Of a DNA stretch of 64,000 nt, positions 48,850-57,839 are shown piece by piece. Location of the stretch: contig NZ_JAHRBL010000013.1 in NCBI RefSeq assembly GCF_019693445.1, positions 43,226 to 107,225 on the forward strand. Reading direction: 5' to 3'. Position 1 is the stretch's first letter. Each line of letters begins with the position of its first letter. The DNA is from Deinococcus aquaedulcis. GTDB lineage: Bacteria > Deinococcota > Deinococci > Deinococcales > Deinococcaceae. The notes beneath the pieces were generated by a model, which saw only the letters and a list, made by a program, of their open reading frames with translations, searched no databases and was not told the DNA's origin. Both the position numbers and the translations under genes were made by a program.

Positions 48850-50976
48850 TCAGTTCGCTGGTCGGGGCAGCGTAAAGCTGAAGGTGGCGCCCTGGCCCGG
48901 CTGCCCCTGGGCCGACCAGGTGCCGCCGTGGCGCTGAAGGATGCGGCGCACGTTCGCCAGCCCCACGCCACTGCCACCAAATTCCTCCGCGCGGTGCAGA
49001 CGCTGAAACACGCCGAAGAGCTTGTGACTGTAGCGCGGGTCAAAGCCCACGCCGTTGTCGCGCACATGGACGGTCCAGCCGGGCGCCCTCTCCTCGGCCC
49101 AGACTTCTATCCGGGCGTGCTCGCAGCGGGCGGTGTACTTCACCGCGTTGCCCAGCAGGTTGGCCAGCACCTGCCGCAGTAGCGCCGGGTCGGCATACAC
49201 GGTGGGCAGCGCGCCCACTTCAAAGGCCACCTGCCGCCCCTGCACTTCGGGCTGCAGCTCGGCCAGGATGCTCCGGGTCAGGGCGCCCAGGTCCACCTGG
49301 GCCAGCCGCAGTTCCTGGCGCCCGGCGCGCGAAAGGTTCAGCATGGCGTCGATCAGCGCGTTCATCTGGGTGGCAGCGTCGGTGATCACCTGCAGGGCGC
49401 GCGCCACCTTGGGCTGGGCGCGGGTGTCGTCGTCCAGCGCCCGCGACAGCAGATCGGCGAAGCCCGCAATGTGCCGCACCGGCGCGCGCAGGTCGTGGCT
49501 GACCGAGTACGCGAAGGCTTCCAGTTCCTCGTTGGCCGCCTGCAGGGCCTGGTTACTGCGCTCCAGTTCGGCGGCAGACTGCTGCAACTGCTGCACGCTG
49601 CGCGCCCGCCCCAGCGCCAGGGTGAGGCTCTGGGTGACGGCCAGCAGCAGGGTGCGTTCGCCCGCCGTCCAGGGCTGCGCCTCGAACTGGCCCACCGTGA
49701 ACACGCCCAGACGCTCCTCGCCCACCTGCAGCGGCAGGCTGGCCAGTGCGCCCGGCGCTTCCGGCAGGCTCAGGCCATCGGCCTGCGGGTCGTAAGCCGC
49801 CTGATAGTAGGGCTCGCCGCTGTCCCAGGGCAGCCGCAGGCTCTGCGCATCTGGAGCCAGCCCAGCGTCCAGCGCGGCCTGCAGCGCTGGGCTGCGCACC
49901 TGCCCCACCTGCGAGCGCACCTGCCAGTGGTCCCCCTGCAGCTCGTAGTAGGCCGCAAAGCCCCGGGGCATCAGCGAGAGAATGACCTCCTGGGCGCGGC
50001 GAATCAGGGCCAGGCGCTGGTCCTGGGTGCCCAGATCGGCGCTCAGCTGCGCAAAGGCCTCCAGCGCGCGGGCCTGGGCGTGCAGGGCGGCGTTTTCCTC
50101 GCGCAGGCCTGCGTCCTGCAGGGCGCGGTCCAGCGCCAGGGCCAGGCTGCGTCCTACCGCACTGAACACGCTGCGTTCGCGCTCGGTCCAGGTGTCGGCC
50201 TGCGCGGTGCCCATGGCCAGCAGGCCCACCACCGTGCCCCCCTGGTGCATGGGCCGCAGCGCCACCGCCCGGAACGCCTGCACACCCGGCAGGCTGGGCG
50301 CCGTCCAGTGCGGTACGAACAGGAGATCGCGCGAGGCCAGGGCCGCTTCCACACTTTCGCCGCGCAGGGGCAGCCCGGCGCGCAACTGGTCGGCCAGCAC
50401 CTGCGGCACCCCGCCCGAGATCACCGCCGCGCGCCACACCCGTCCGTGCGGCACCAGATACGCGGCGGCCACCGATCCCAGGGTGGCCCGCAGCACCGCC
50501 ACCGCCCGCTGGGTCAGGGCGGCCACGTCGGTGCTGCGCAGGGCCTGTTCGCTGAACCCGGCAAAGGCCGCCAGCGCCGCACGCTCAGCCGCCAGTTGCT
50601 CCGCCTGGGTGGCCCGGTCCAGCGCGCGGCCCACCACGAGCATTGCCGCCCGCAACTGGGCCCTCTCGGCCGCTGTCCAGGGCTCGCCAGGACGCTGGAT
50701 GAGCAATACGGACGCTTCCCCCACCTGCCCAAAGGCCTGCGCGGCCCAGGCTGGCTGGGCACCCCCACCGCCTACAGAGAGCCGTTCCAGATCATTCGCT
50801 TCGCCGGGCAGGTCGGCAGCTGTGCTCCACTGCACCGTCACACCCGAGCCCAGGAAGGCGAAGGCGTTCACCGCGCGCGCCTGCACTTCAGCCGGCGTGG
50901 TCGCGTCCGCCAGAGCCGCTTCGGCCACGTCCAGCGCCTGCAGCAGCGGGTCAGTTTCCGGTGGCACCGGGGTCAT
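48850..50976 (-). CDS. Sensor histidine kinase with three GAF domains
   Basis: A 708-aa cytoplasmic kinase. Three consecutive GAF-like domains occupy about 10-440, then a coiled coil, HisKA with AYSVSHDLRAPVRH (phospho-acceptor His about 489) and HATPase_c (NLLGNAVKYTA, DNGVGFDPRYSHKLFG, GSGVGLANVRRI). The C-terminus is close to those at 5229 and 58446, the SHDLRAPVRH type common near phytochromes, but no bilin-binding Cys could be placed. The start is taken as ATG at 50976; the upstream frame is open but low in similarity. No receiver gene is adjacent, so the partner is unknown. Confidence 0.9.
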   Translation of the reverse strand: MTPVPPETDPLLQALDVAEAALADATTPAEVQARAVNAFAFLGSGVTVQWSTAADLPGEANDLERLSVGGGGAQPAWAAQAFGQVGEASVLLIQRPGEPWTAAERAQLRAAMLVVGRALDRATQAEQLAAERAALAAFAGFSEQALRSTDVAALTQRAVAVLRATLGSVAAAYLVPHGRVWRAAVISGGVPQVLADQLRAGLPLRGESVEAALASRDLLFVPHWTAPSLPGVQAFRAVALRPMHQGGTVVGLLAMGTAQADTWTERERSVFSAVGRSLALALDRALQDAGLREENAALHAQARALEAFAQLSADLGTQDQRLALIRRAQEVILSLMPRGFAAYYELQGDHWQVRSQVGQVRSPALQAALDAGLAPDAQSLRLPWDSGEPYYQAAYDPQADGLSLPEAPGALASLPLQVGEERLGVFTVGQFEAQPWTAGERTLLLAVTQSLTLALGRARSVQQLQQSAAELERSNQALQAANEELEAFAYSVSHDLRAPVRHIAGFADLLSRALDDDTRAQPKVARALQVITDAATQMNALIDAMLNLSRAGRQELRLAQVDLGALTRSILAELQPEVQGRQVAFEVGALPTVYADPALLRQVLANLLGNAVKYTARCEHARIEVWAEERAPGWTVHVRDNGVGFDPRYSHKLFGVFQRLHRAEEFGGSGVGLANVRRILQRHGGTWSAQGQPGQGATFSFTLPRPAN

Positions 50977-51175
50977 GCTTGGGCCCCCATCGCGCCCCGA
51001 CCCACAGGCCCCGTCCGCGCCCCAGAGGGAACGGGAACGGAGCGCCAGAGGACCAGGGGGCAGTTCATCGCCGCGCAGCATAACGCCGCCCTGAGCGCGC
51101 GCCGCCGAAGATCAGGAAATGCTCAGGGTGGGGGTGAAGGCATGGAAAAGCGGGGCAGCTGGTCCTCTCCCAAAG

Positions 51176-51216
51176 AGGAAGCTGGGCAGGGGCCGCTTGC
51201 CTCCTCCCAGCTTCCT
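51176..51216 (-). terminator. Hairpin terminator
   Basis: AGGAAGCTGGG pairs with CCCAGCTTCCT around a 19-nt loop, 22 bp downstream of the leftward gene ending at 51238. On the minus strand the stem is followed by CTTTGGG, so the T tract is short. It separates that gene from the GAF kinase gene. Confidence 0.7.
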
Positions 51217-51237
51217 GGTTTCTGCTTATCGTCTGGC

Positions 51238-51585
51238 CTACGACACCGCCTCGCCAGGGCTGAGATACTCCGCACCTGTCATATCCACAAAGCAGGCCGC
51301 CAGCACCACGGGCGGCGTGAGGGCCAGTTGCGCCAGCGCGGCGTGAACCACGCTGATGGGAAAGGTCAGGGCCACCCGGTCTTCCGGGTGCAGAATGGCG
51401 GGCAGAGGCTGGGTGCTCGTCAGCCCACTGGCCGGGTCCAGGGTCAGGCTCTGGCCCCCGGGCAGGCGCAGCAGCACGCGGTGCACCACCTTGATCGCCT
51501 CGTCGGACGTGTTCAGGGCCGACAGCACCAGGGTGGTTCCCGTGGCGCTGGCCTGAACAGTCAACCGCGCGCGCAGGGCCGTCAC
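51238..51585 (-). CDS. Hypothetical protein (115 aa)
   Basis: A 115-aa protein with no recognised family. Alternating hydrophobic strands (LRARLTVQASATGTTLVLSA, VVHRVLLRLPGG, VALTFPISVVHAAL) suggest a small beta-sandwich domain, somewhat like the intracellular proteinase inhibitor or Ig-like folds. GTG at 51585 is the start. It has its own hairpin terminator and lies 103 bp downstream of the peroxiredoxin on the same strand. No function proposed. Confidence 0.6.
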   Translation of the reverse strand: MTALRARLTVQASATGTTLVLSALNTSDEAIKVVHRVLLRLPGGQSLTLDPASGLTSTQPLPAILHPEDRVALTFPISVVHAALAQLALTPPVVLAACFVDMTGAEYLSPGEAVS

Positions 51586-51688
51586 GGGTTTGCCTCGTGG
51601 AGGCTCAGCCAGTCAGCCGGGCCCGCTGCCGGGTATCGATGCCGCCAGCCTGCCGCTCGCCTGAGAAAGGGGCGCACGCCTGACTGCC

Positions 51689-52162
51689 TTACACCAGCGC
51701 GGTTTCGAGCCGCTCTCGAACGCGCGCCAGCACGGTGGCGGCGTCCTCACCGGGGCTCACTTCTGTCCAGTGGTCGGTAACCACGCCGTCCGGGGCCACC
51801 AGAAAGGTTTCCCGGCGCGCCCGGCGCACGTCCTCGCCCGGCCAGGGCTCGTCCAGCACGCCAAACGCCGCGCTGATCGTCTGATCGCGGTCTGTGATCA
51901 AGGGGTAATCCAGTTTGCACAGATCCCGGAACTTGGCCTGGTCCTGCTTGGGGTCGCCGTTGATCCCCACCACGTCCACGCCCAGCGCCTGATAGGCGTC
52001 TACCAGCGCCTGATAGCGGCGCGCCTGCAGCTGACAGTGCGTGGTGGCGGTTTTGGGGAAAAAGAACAGCACCCGCCAGCGGCCCGGCGTGGCGGTGTAA
52101 GGCCGGCCATTGTCCTGAACAGCCGTCAGCTCGGGGACCCGGTCACCAATTGACAACGACAT
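51689..52162 (-). CDS. Peroxiredoxin (AhpC/TSA, BCP-like)
   Basis: A 157-aa thiol peroxidase that reduces peroxides with a reactive Cys. The active site reads FFFPKTATTHCQLQ, with Cys in the PxxxT-x-x-C pattern, then QALGVDVVGINGDP and FRDLCKLDYPLITD, typical of the BCP/PrxQ group. A later Cys in LCKLDYP could be the resolving residue. ATG at 52162 has no clear Shine-Dalgarno; TACCCT lies 7 nt before it, consistent with a leaderless mRNA. Confidence 0.88.
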   Translation of the reverse strand: MSLSIGDRVPELTAVQDNGRPYTATPGRWRVLFFFPKTATTHCQLQARRYQALVDAYQALGVDVVGINGDPKQDQAKFRDLCKLDYPLITDRDQTISAAFGVLDEPWPGEDVRRARRETFLVAPDGVVTDHWTEVSPGEDAATVLARVRERLETALV

Positions 52163-52457
52163 AGCCAGAAGGGTAACGGATCTGGCCTCACCAGACCGTC
52201 ACAAGCACTGCCCTTGAGGTTCTGCCAATGGAGCTAGAGCGTGCTGGCCGTGCTTTTCAGGGGGCTAGAGGCCGGGGTGATTCGGCCGTTTGCCCCTGAC
52301 GAGCTGGGCATGACCCCCGGTTGCAGTCGCATTGGCACGCCCAACGGCTGCTTGCGTCAAGCGACGTTGACCAGGCGCCTCTAGTGCTGGTGTATCGAAC
52401 TGGCCCGGTGGGCGCTGGGATTGACCAGTGGTGCGGAATCCTGGCACCGGGCGGCTT

Positions 52458-52519
52458 TCTGTCGCCTGCGCCCTGGGGGTGTTTTAAGGAAGCTGCTCCC
52501 AAGCGCAAAGTGAGGTGAT
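52458..52519 (+). repeat. Bracketing inverted repeat of the arsenic island, left copy
   Basis: About 62 bp that recurs in opposite orientation at 56295-56356, roughly 80% identical. The core TGTTTTAAGGAAGCTGCT (52480-52497) and AAGCGCAAAGTGA (52501-52513) match exactly. The pair frames the whole ars gene set. It may be the ends of a lost insertion sequence or composite element. Confidence 0.7.
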
Positions 52520-52561
52520 TCACGACCTATAAGGCATGTCGGCCTTGAAGCTGCGCATTGA

Positions 52562-52590
52562 CGTCACGGGGCCTGAAAGGCCCCGTGACG
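52562..52590 (-). terminator. Terminator of the arsenic operon
   Basis: Perfect 13-bp stem CGTCACGGGGCCT / AGGCCCCGTGACG with a 3-nt loop, 17 nt past the stop of the arsN2-DUF6428 gene. Strong GC stem; T tract not obvious. Confidence 0.8.
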
Positions 52591-52606
52591 CCGCTTCGCT
52601 TCGGCC

Positions 52607-53602
52607 CTAACTCAGGGTCATGGGCTGCTGTGGACCACAGCACCCCAACGCAGGCGCACATTCATCGTTGACCCCTTCTCCTGAGGGGCCGCAGGCGTCC
52701 CCTGCTTTGCACTGCACCCCAGGGGTCCGCAGGTGAATGATGACCCGCTCTGGCTGGGCGTCGACGTGCGTGACGTGATACTGCATTGCCGGTGTGCTCG
52801 CGTTCCCGTACTCGAACCGCACCTCCGCCTCATCCCGCACAGGAATATGCTTCACCACGCGGTCATAGATGGCCAGAAACTTGCGGTTCGTCATGAAGCC
52901 CCCCTGGGCGTCTGCCGTACTCCCGTCCATCAGTTGAATCACCGTCTCGCGCCAGGCGGCGGCGTTGCCGCCGCAGTCCATCGCTTCAATCGTCACAGCC
53001 TTGACTTCCGTGACGTGGTAGCCCGCCGGCACCAGGACGTGCCCGTGCAGGTGAAATTCAAGGGGGCGCTGTGGCAGCACCCGCAGCGCCGAGGTCAGCG
53101 CGGCAGTGGTGGTCGGCTCGGTGAGGCCGGGGATCGTCTGGGGCAGGGTCTGGGTCATGGCAACACTCCTGGGCAAGAGGGCGAGGTGCATCAACGTGGC
53201 CGACGCGGGACAGACCCCCTGAACCTCACGGGAGGCGTGCAACATGGCGGGGGCTACGTCCCTGGGAACAGGCTGGAATCCAAAGCGCGGAAAGTAGGCT
53301 GCAGCCGTCGTGGTCAGCAGATAGAGGTCGGTCAAGCCGAGTGCGCTGGCGCGCTCGATCACCCCTTGCACCAGGTGCTGTGCCAGCCCCTGGCCTCGCC
53401 GCTCGGGCGCCACCGCGACGGAACGCAGGAGCCCCACCGAACCGTGGACTTCCAGCGCCGCCAGCGCGTGGGGGCCACCCTCACCGTCCACCACGACACT
53501 GTGCGCCAGGTGCTCGTCCAGACCCGCCACCGGCAACCCCAGCCTGTGCAGGAAGGTGTGCAACTGAGGAAGGTCCGCCGTCGTCGCCACCCGGGTCAGC
53601 AC
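52607..53602 (-). CDS. ArsN2-like N-acetyltransferase fused to DUF6428
   Basis: A 331-aa fusion. Residues 1-148 match ArsN2-type GNAT acetyltransferases, which acetylate arsenic compounds such as arsinothricin: [53 protein letters not shown] and the C-terminal [12 protein letters not shown]. The frame then runs without a stop through AGGAGTG and an ATG (53158) into a DUF6428 domain of 183 aa, which ends in a Cys-rich tail (CKAGDACG and CAPALGCCG) suited to bind metalloid. The intact Shine-Dalgarno and ATG at 53158 mean DUF6428 can also be made alone. GTG at 53602 overlaps the marR stop by 7 nt. Normally these are two genes; loss of the first stop created the fusion. Confidence 0.85.
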   Translation of the reverse strand: MLTRVATTADLPQLHTFLHRLGLPVAGLDEHLAHSVVVDGEGGPHALAALEVHGSVGLLRSVAVAPERRGQGLAQHLVQGVIERASALGLTDLYLLTTTAAAYFPRFGFQPVPRDVAPAMLHASREVQGVCPASATLMHLALLPRSVAMTQTLPQTIPGLTEPTTTAALTSALRVLPQRPLEFHLHGHVLVPAGYHVTEVKAVTIEAMDCGGNAAAWRETVIQLMDGSTADAQGGFMTNRKFLAIYDRVVKHIPVRDEAEVRFEYGNASTPAMQYHVTHVDAQPERVIIHLRTPGVQCKAGDACGPSGEGVNDECAPALGCCGPQQPMTLS

Positions 53603-54075
53603 GCGCCCCCCTCCTCCCCGTCGAGTTCCGCTTGCAGCGCCTGGGTCAACCCAGCGAGCACGCGCAGCACCTGGGCCCGTTCGCTCACCGGAAAGCGGGC
53701 CAGCACCCGGGCGGCCTGGGCGTTGAGCTGGGTGTCCAAGTCTTCGGCCGCCTGGACCCCGGTGGCGGTGAGGTGAAGGTGCAGGGCACGGCGGTCGGTG
53801 GGATGCGGCACTTTCAGCAGGTACCCCTGGGCCACCAGGTCGTCGGTGCTGCGGCTCAGCCACGCTTTATCCAGATTGAGACGGCGCGCCAGCGACGTCA
53901 GGGTCTGCTCGCCTTCGCGCACCAGCGTGGTCAGAATCACGCACTGAGTCGCGGAATTTACGTCACAGCAGGCAAAGTTCCGCCCCTGCAATTCCCCGAA
54001 CAGCCGGGTCGCCGCGCGCAAGAGTTCACCGGGGGAAGAATCCACTCCTACTTCGTTGTCATTGGCAACAGTCAT
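53596..54075 (-). CDS. MarR family regulator with Cys-rich sensor segment
   Basis: A 159-aa winged-helix repressor. Near the N-terminus [17 protein letters not shown] places three Cys close together, a typical metalloid sensor arrangement of MarR proteins encoded with ArsN2 and DUF6428. The winged helix follows ([41 protein letters not shown]). The ATG at 54075 sits 6 nt after a -10 hexamer, so its mRNA is probably leaderless. It overlaps the arsN2 gene by 7 nt. Likely autoregulated through the dyad at its promoter, releasing on arsenic binding (inference). Confidence 0.87.
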   Translation of the reverse strand: MTVANDNEVGVDSSPGELLRAATRLFGELQGRNFACCDVNSATQCVILTTLVREGEQTLTSLARRLNLDKAWLSRSTDDLVAQGYLLKVPHPTDRRALHLHLTATGVQAAEDLDTQLNAQAARVLARFPVSERAQVLRVLAGLTQALQAELDGEEGGAC

Positions 54076-54081
54076 GACCGA

Positions 54082-54120
54082 AGTGTAGATCCGTACTATA
54101 TTGTTGTCAAGAGCAACGAT
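54082..54120 (-). promoter_or_regulatory. Promoter and dyad operator of marR
   Basis: On the minus strand a consensus -35 TTGACA (54105-54110) and -10 TACACT (54082-54087) are separated by 17 nt, the best promoter in the window. A dyad ATTGTTG...CAACGAT (54100-54120) covers the -35 box and fits a MarR operator. Only 6 nt separate the -10 from the ATG, so transcription should start at or next to the start codon. Confidence 0.8.
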
Positions 54121-54135
54121 AGAGGAATAAGCTGG

Positions 54136-54568
54136 TCAGCGACGTTCGGTCACCCACGCCTGGATGCGCCCGTCGGTCTCGTCGCGCACCCGCCGGAAGA
54201 CCGATTGGCGGCCTTCCTCGCTGCCGGTGACTGCCGCCGGGTCGTCAAGGGCTCAGCCCCAGCGGTAGGTGGCATTGGGGAAAATAGAACAGTTCGCTTC
54301 CACCCTGTCGCACACGGTGATGACGAAGGCGAAATGCTCGGCAATCGGCGGCTTGACCCCTTTGGCCTGAAGATGTGCGGTGGGCAGGCCTACCTCTTCC
54401 AACACCTGCACGGTCCATGGGTTGACCTCGCCGGGCTCAGGACAGCCGACGTGACCGCAGAGCGGTTACCGCCGTGGTGTTCCAGCAGCACCTGGGCCAT
54501 CTGGAGCGCGCCGTGTTGCTGGTGCAGAGGAACAGGACACGGAGGGGTCGAGCAGGGGTGTCGGTCAT
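54136..54568 (-). pseudogene. arsC: Decayed arsenate reductase (ArsC, low-Mr phosphatase type)
   Basis: On the minus strand from ATG at 54568 the product begins MTDTPARPLRVLFLCTSNTARS, an ArsC with the CX5R loop. A one-base loss in the next codons shifts the frame; the continuation QMAQVLLEHHGGNR is in another frame, and a second shift follows at the usual SAGTEPGE region. A third segment (VGLPTAHLQAKGVKPPIAEH, TVCDRVEANC) is readable until an in-frame TGA (54253-54255) interrupts YRWGW-ALDDP; the end (FRRVRDETDGRIQAWVTERR) is still recognisable. At least two frameshifts and one nonsense codon make it nonfunctional. Its start overlaps the MIP gene stop (ATGA), so it was the last gene of the ars operon. 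Confidence 0.85.
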
Positions 54569-55251
54569 GTCGAATCCCCTTCAGGACGAAACTCCTGGGC
54601 GCGCTGAGGCTGTGCTTCGAGCGGTTCGGTGGGGGCCAGAAAGCGGTTGACACCCACGGCCAAGGCGGCCCCGAGCACTGGAGCCAGCCAGTACAGCCAG
54701 TGGGCCGTCCAGACGCCGGCCACCAGGGCGGGGCCGAACGAGCGGGCGGGATTCATGCTGGCCCCGGTGAGGGGGCCGCCCATGGTGGCCTCCAGGGCAA
54801 CCACCCCGCCCATAACCCAGGGCAGCCCCGAGCGCAGCGCCACCAGCAGCAAGAAGAAGGTCAGCACCAGTTCCAGGACGAAGGCTTGCGTGACGCTGCC
54901 CGCCGGCAGCGTCACGCCGAGGGTGCCCTCCATCCCGAACAGCGCCAGCAACAAAAGGGCCGCCAGCGTCGCCCCCACCAGCTGCGCCAGGACATAGGGC
55001 AGCACCCGCGCCCGGGGAAATTGCCCGGACAGGAACAGCGCCAGGGTCGCGGCCGGGTTGATGTGCGCGCCACTGATGGGGGCCAGCGCGGCAATCACGG
55101 CCGTGACCGTCAACCCGAACACGGCGGCCACCCCCAGATGACCCAGCAGGCCTGTCTGGGCCTGCACCACGGCGGCCCCTGGCCCGAAGAACACCAGTGC
55201 CCCCGTTCCCAGGAGTTCTGCGGTGAGCGCGCGGGACAGCGGCACGCTCAC
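54565..55251 (-). CDS. MIP family channel (AqpS/aquaglyceroporin-like)
   Basis: A 228-aa membrane channel with six predicted helices and the two NPA boxes of the family: AHINPAATLAL and ASMNPARSFG. Within ars operons such channels (AqpS type) let arsenite leave the cell down its gradient after ArsC reduces arsenate. The start is GTG at 55251; the frame is open further upstream, but that part covers the shifted end of arsC. It begins 2 nt after the ancestral arsC stop and overlaps the arsC pseudogene by 4 nt. No ArsB or Acr3 efflux pump is present, so this may be the main arsenite exit. Confidence 0.88.
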   Translation of the reverse strand: MSVPLSRALTAELLGTGALVFFGPGAAVVQAQTGLLGHLGVAAVFGLTVTAVIAALAPISGAHINPAATLALFLSGQFPRARVLPYVLAQLVGATLAALLLLALFGMEGTLGVTLPAGSVTQAFVLELVLTFFLLLVALRSGLPWVMGGVVALEATMGGPLTGASMNPARSFGPALVAGVWTAHWLYWLAPVLGAALAVGVNRFLAPTEPLEAQPQRAQEFRPEGDST

Positions 55252-55312
55252 TTTCAGGCCACCAGCACAGCAGGACTGTCGCGGTAGGTCGCCGGCACGT
55301 CCCGACCATCCT

Positions 55313-55705
<393 letters not shown>

Positions 55706-55714
55706 CCGGTCACG

Positions 55715-56035
55715 TTAACACACCGATTTGGTTTGATGTATCAGGCCGGGATGGTCGGGGAACAGGTCGGTGAGGAGTTGACCACCCAGCAGAAACAGGG
55801 GCGCCGTATTCAGCCGGTAGTACATGTTTTTGCCGCGCTGCTGGGCGCTGACCAGACCCGCCTCCTTGAGAACGTTCAAGTGGTACGACACCTTGGATTG
55901 CGGCAGACCCAGCAGGGTTTCCAGGTCGCAGACACAGTGTTCCCCCTGGGCGAGATGGCGCACCAGTTCATATCGGGTGTCCTGTGCGAGCGCTTTGAGC
56001 TGGTCGAGCACCGTGGGCGCAGTCAAGGTCGTCAC
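55715..56035 (-). CDS. arsR: ArsR family metalloregulator
   Basis: A 106-aa ArsR/SmtB repressor. The recognition region reads GEHCVCDLETLLGLPQSKVSYHLNVL; the CVC pair with the following Asp matches the ELCVCDL As(III)-binding site of classical ArsR, so arsenite binding should release it from DNA. The winged part ends with MYYRLN. Start GTG at 56035, 6 nt after a TAGACT -10 box. It heads the ars operon arsR-arsC-MIP-(arsC). Confidence 0.92.
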   Translation of the reverse strand: MTTLTAPTVLDQLKALAQDTRYELVRHLAQGEHCVCDLETLLGLPQSKVSYHLNVLKEAGLVSAQQRGKNMYYRLNTAPLFLLGGQLLTDLFPDHPGLIHQTKSVC

Positions 56036-56041
56036 CCATCC

Positions 56042-56047
56042 AGTCTA
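56042..56047 (-). promoter_or_regulatory. -10 box of arsR (leaderless start)
   Basis: TAGACT on the minus strand lies 6 nt before the arsR GTG, the same spacing as at marR. No strong -35 box is seen, but the spacing predicts a leaderless transcript controlled by ArsR. Confidence 0.55.
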
Positions 56048-56624
56048 TTCGGTCACCGCAGCGGTCCCAGACCGCTGCGCCCCACCCCGACGCTCCTCTC
56101 CCAGGGCCAGTGCACCTGGGGTAGACCTCTATCCCAGGAAGTGCCGGGTTGGTACCTGGCAGTGTCACTTCCCCTGGCTTGCAGCCCGGGGGCCGCTGGG
56201 GCTGTTCCTGAAACACGGCCTCAGCCTTTGGTTTGTCGCCAAAAAGTGCCGATACGCTGCAAACCCGGCACTTGCCCACTGTCTGGCTTGTGAGATCATT
56301 TCACTTTGCGCTTAACAGCAGCTTCCTTAAAACATCCCCGTCCTGGGCGACAGAGAGGCTGAACAGCGCCCGTTTGTCAGCGAATCGGCCAACTCGATTA
56401 ATTCACTGTCCATCTCGGATTGGCGAACGGTCTACCCCCACTTTCAAGTACCACTCGTGATAAGACCGAACGGTTCCACATGGGTCAGAACAAAAGTATG
56501 GATGTCGCGCGATGGCCAATCCAATAAAAAGCACTGGATAGAGGACCAGCAGGCCCCAGCCACATCTTCAGCCAGGTGGCTGTCAGGCGGTGGTGAGGGG
56601 GGGGCTGGTAGCGTACCGGCCGAC
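56048..56624. other. Noncoding region right of the arsenic island
   Basis: About 577 bp with no convincing gene. It holds the upstream part of the arsR promoter, an inverted pair CAGGAAGTG/CACTTCC near 56130-56180, and the right bracketing repeat (56295-56356). Open frames here are short and unlike known proteins. Confidence 0.55.
56295..56356 (-). repeat. Bracketing inverted repeat of the arsenic island, right copy
   Basis: Reverse-complement partner of 52458-52519; the exact core is AGCAGCTTCCTTAAAACA (56317-56334), plus TCACTTTGCGCTT (56301-56313). The two copies enclose about 3.8 kb containing all arsenic genes. Confidence 0.7.
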
Positions 56625-57713
56625 ATGCTGCTCAACGCCCTGCTGATCAATCTCGCGCTGCTGGTGGCGGGACTGTTCGTGGTCAGCCTGACCTATGTGC
56701 GGGTACGGGTGGCTGAAGGCTGGGCCTGGGTGGTGGCGCGGTACCTGATGGCCGTCGCCACGGGCTTTTTGCTGATCGTGAACACCATTCCTCTGGCGCC
56801 GGGGCTGCTGTATGACTTCCGCACGGTACCGGTGGCGCTCGCCAGTCGCCGCAATGGCTGGGTGGCCGGGCTGCTGGTGGCGCTCCCTCTGGGCCTGTAC
56901 CGCTGGTTGCTGGGGGGGCCGGGCAAGGTGCCCGCCTGTATCAATCTGGTGCTGGTCGCCCTGCTGGCCGGCTGGGGACGCCCTGCGTTTACCCGCGCGC
57001 CCGACACCCGGGGGGTGCCCCTGTACCGCCGCTGGTGGGAAGCGCTGCAGATTTTCGCTCTGGCGAACATCACCACGTTTGCCGCCTTTACCCTGGCGGG
57101 CAAATCGGTTCTTGAAGCCATGGGGGTGTACACGCTCTACACGCTGCTGAGCACCGTCGGCATGGTGGCCGGGCACCTCGTGGTACAGACCCGCCTCAGC
57201 GCCCTGCACAGCGCCGCCACCCTGGGGCAGCTGGCCTTCACCGACGGTCTGACCGGTGCCCTGAACCGCCGCCAGTTCGATCTGGATCTGCCGCAGGCGG
57301 GGCCGGCGTCGTACCTGTTGCTGCTGGACCTGGACCACTTCAAACGGGTGAATGACGTTCATGGGCACGAGGCCGGGGACCGGGTGCTCGCGGCGCTGAC
57401 GGGTGTGGTGCGCCGGAGCGTGCGGCCCTCGGACCGGGTATACCGGCTGGGCGGAGAGGAATTTGCGGTGCTGCTGCACGACTGCCAGCCCGACGCCGCG
57501 CCGCTGGTGGCCGAACGGGTGCGGGCCAACATTCAGGCGCACTTGGCTGGGCTGGCCCAGGTGCCGGACAGTCTCACCGTATCGGGCGGTCTGGTCCCGG
57601 CGCGAGGAACGGCGCCGCTGGTGGCCGCCGACGCCCAGCTGTATGCCGCCAAGGCTGCCGGCCGCAACCGGATCTGTTCGTGGCTGGGAGCAGGTGAAGC
57701 CATCCCTGTGTGA
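56625..57713 (+). CDS. 5TM-LYT sensor diguanylate cyclase
   Basis: A 362-aa membrane diguanylate cyclase. The first 190 residues carry about five helices of the 5TM-5TMR LYT type (LLINLALLVAGLFVVSLTYV, DFRTVPVALASRRNGWVAGL, LPLGLYRWLLGGPGKVPACI). GGDEF follows: LTGALNRRQFDLDL, LLDLDHFKRVNDVHGHEAGD and the active loop RLGGEEFAVLL (GGEEF, active type). The start is ATG at 56625; the open frame reaches 56457 but lacks similarity. It makes c-di-GMP in response to an unknown envelope signal and adds to the GGDEF proteins at 40882 and 45091. Confidence 0.9.
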   Translation: MLLNALLINLALLVAGLFVVSLTYVRVRVAEGWAWVVARYLMAVATGFLLIVNTIPLAPGLLYDFRTVPVALASRRNGWVAGLLVALPLGLYRWLLGGPGKVPACINLVLVALLAGWGRPAFTRAPDTRGVPLYRRWWEALQIFALANITTFAAFTLAGKSVLEAMGVYTLYTLLSTVGMVAGHLVVQTRLSALHSAATLGQLAFTDGLTGALNRRQFDLDLPQAGPASYLLLLDLDHFKRVNDVHGHEAGDRVLAALTGVVRRSVRPSDRVYRLGGEEFAVLLHDCQPDAAPLVAERVRANIQAHLAGLAQVPDSLTVSGGLVPARGTAPLVAADAQLYAAKAAGRNRICSWLGAGEAIPV

Positions 57714-57839
57714 TGGGAGGGACCTGGGTCGCCCTGGGCCCAAAAAATGGCCTTTCAATGTTGTGCCTACCACTTTCTCTGTCTGGGAGGCCCTCTTATT
57801 GATTCCTGCTCATCTCAACCATACCTCCTACTTTCCAGA

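Larger units (their letters stand above)
52163..52606. other. Intergenic region at the left edge of the arsenic island
   Basis: 444 bp without a convincing gene. It holds the left copy of the bracketing inverted repeat (52458-52519) and the terminator of the arsenic operon (52562-52590). Short open frames here lack start signals and similarity. Confidence 0.6.

Noticed and set aside
55968..56460. Short open frames right of arsR
   Set aside because: No starts with ribosome sites and no similarity; probably noncoding flank with repeat.
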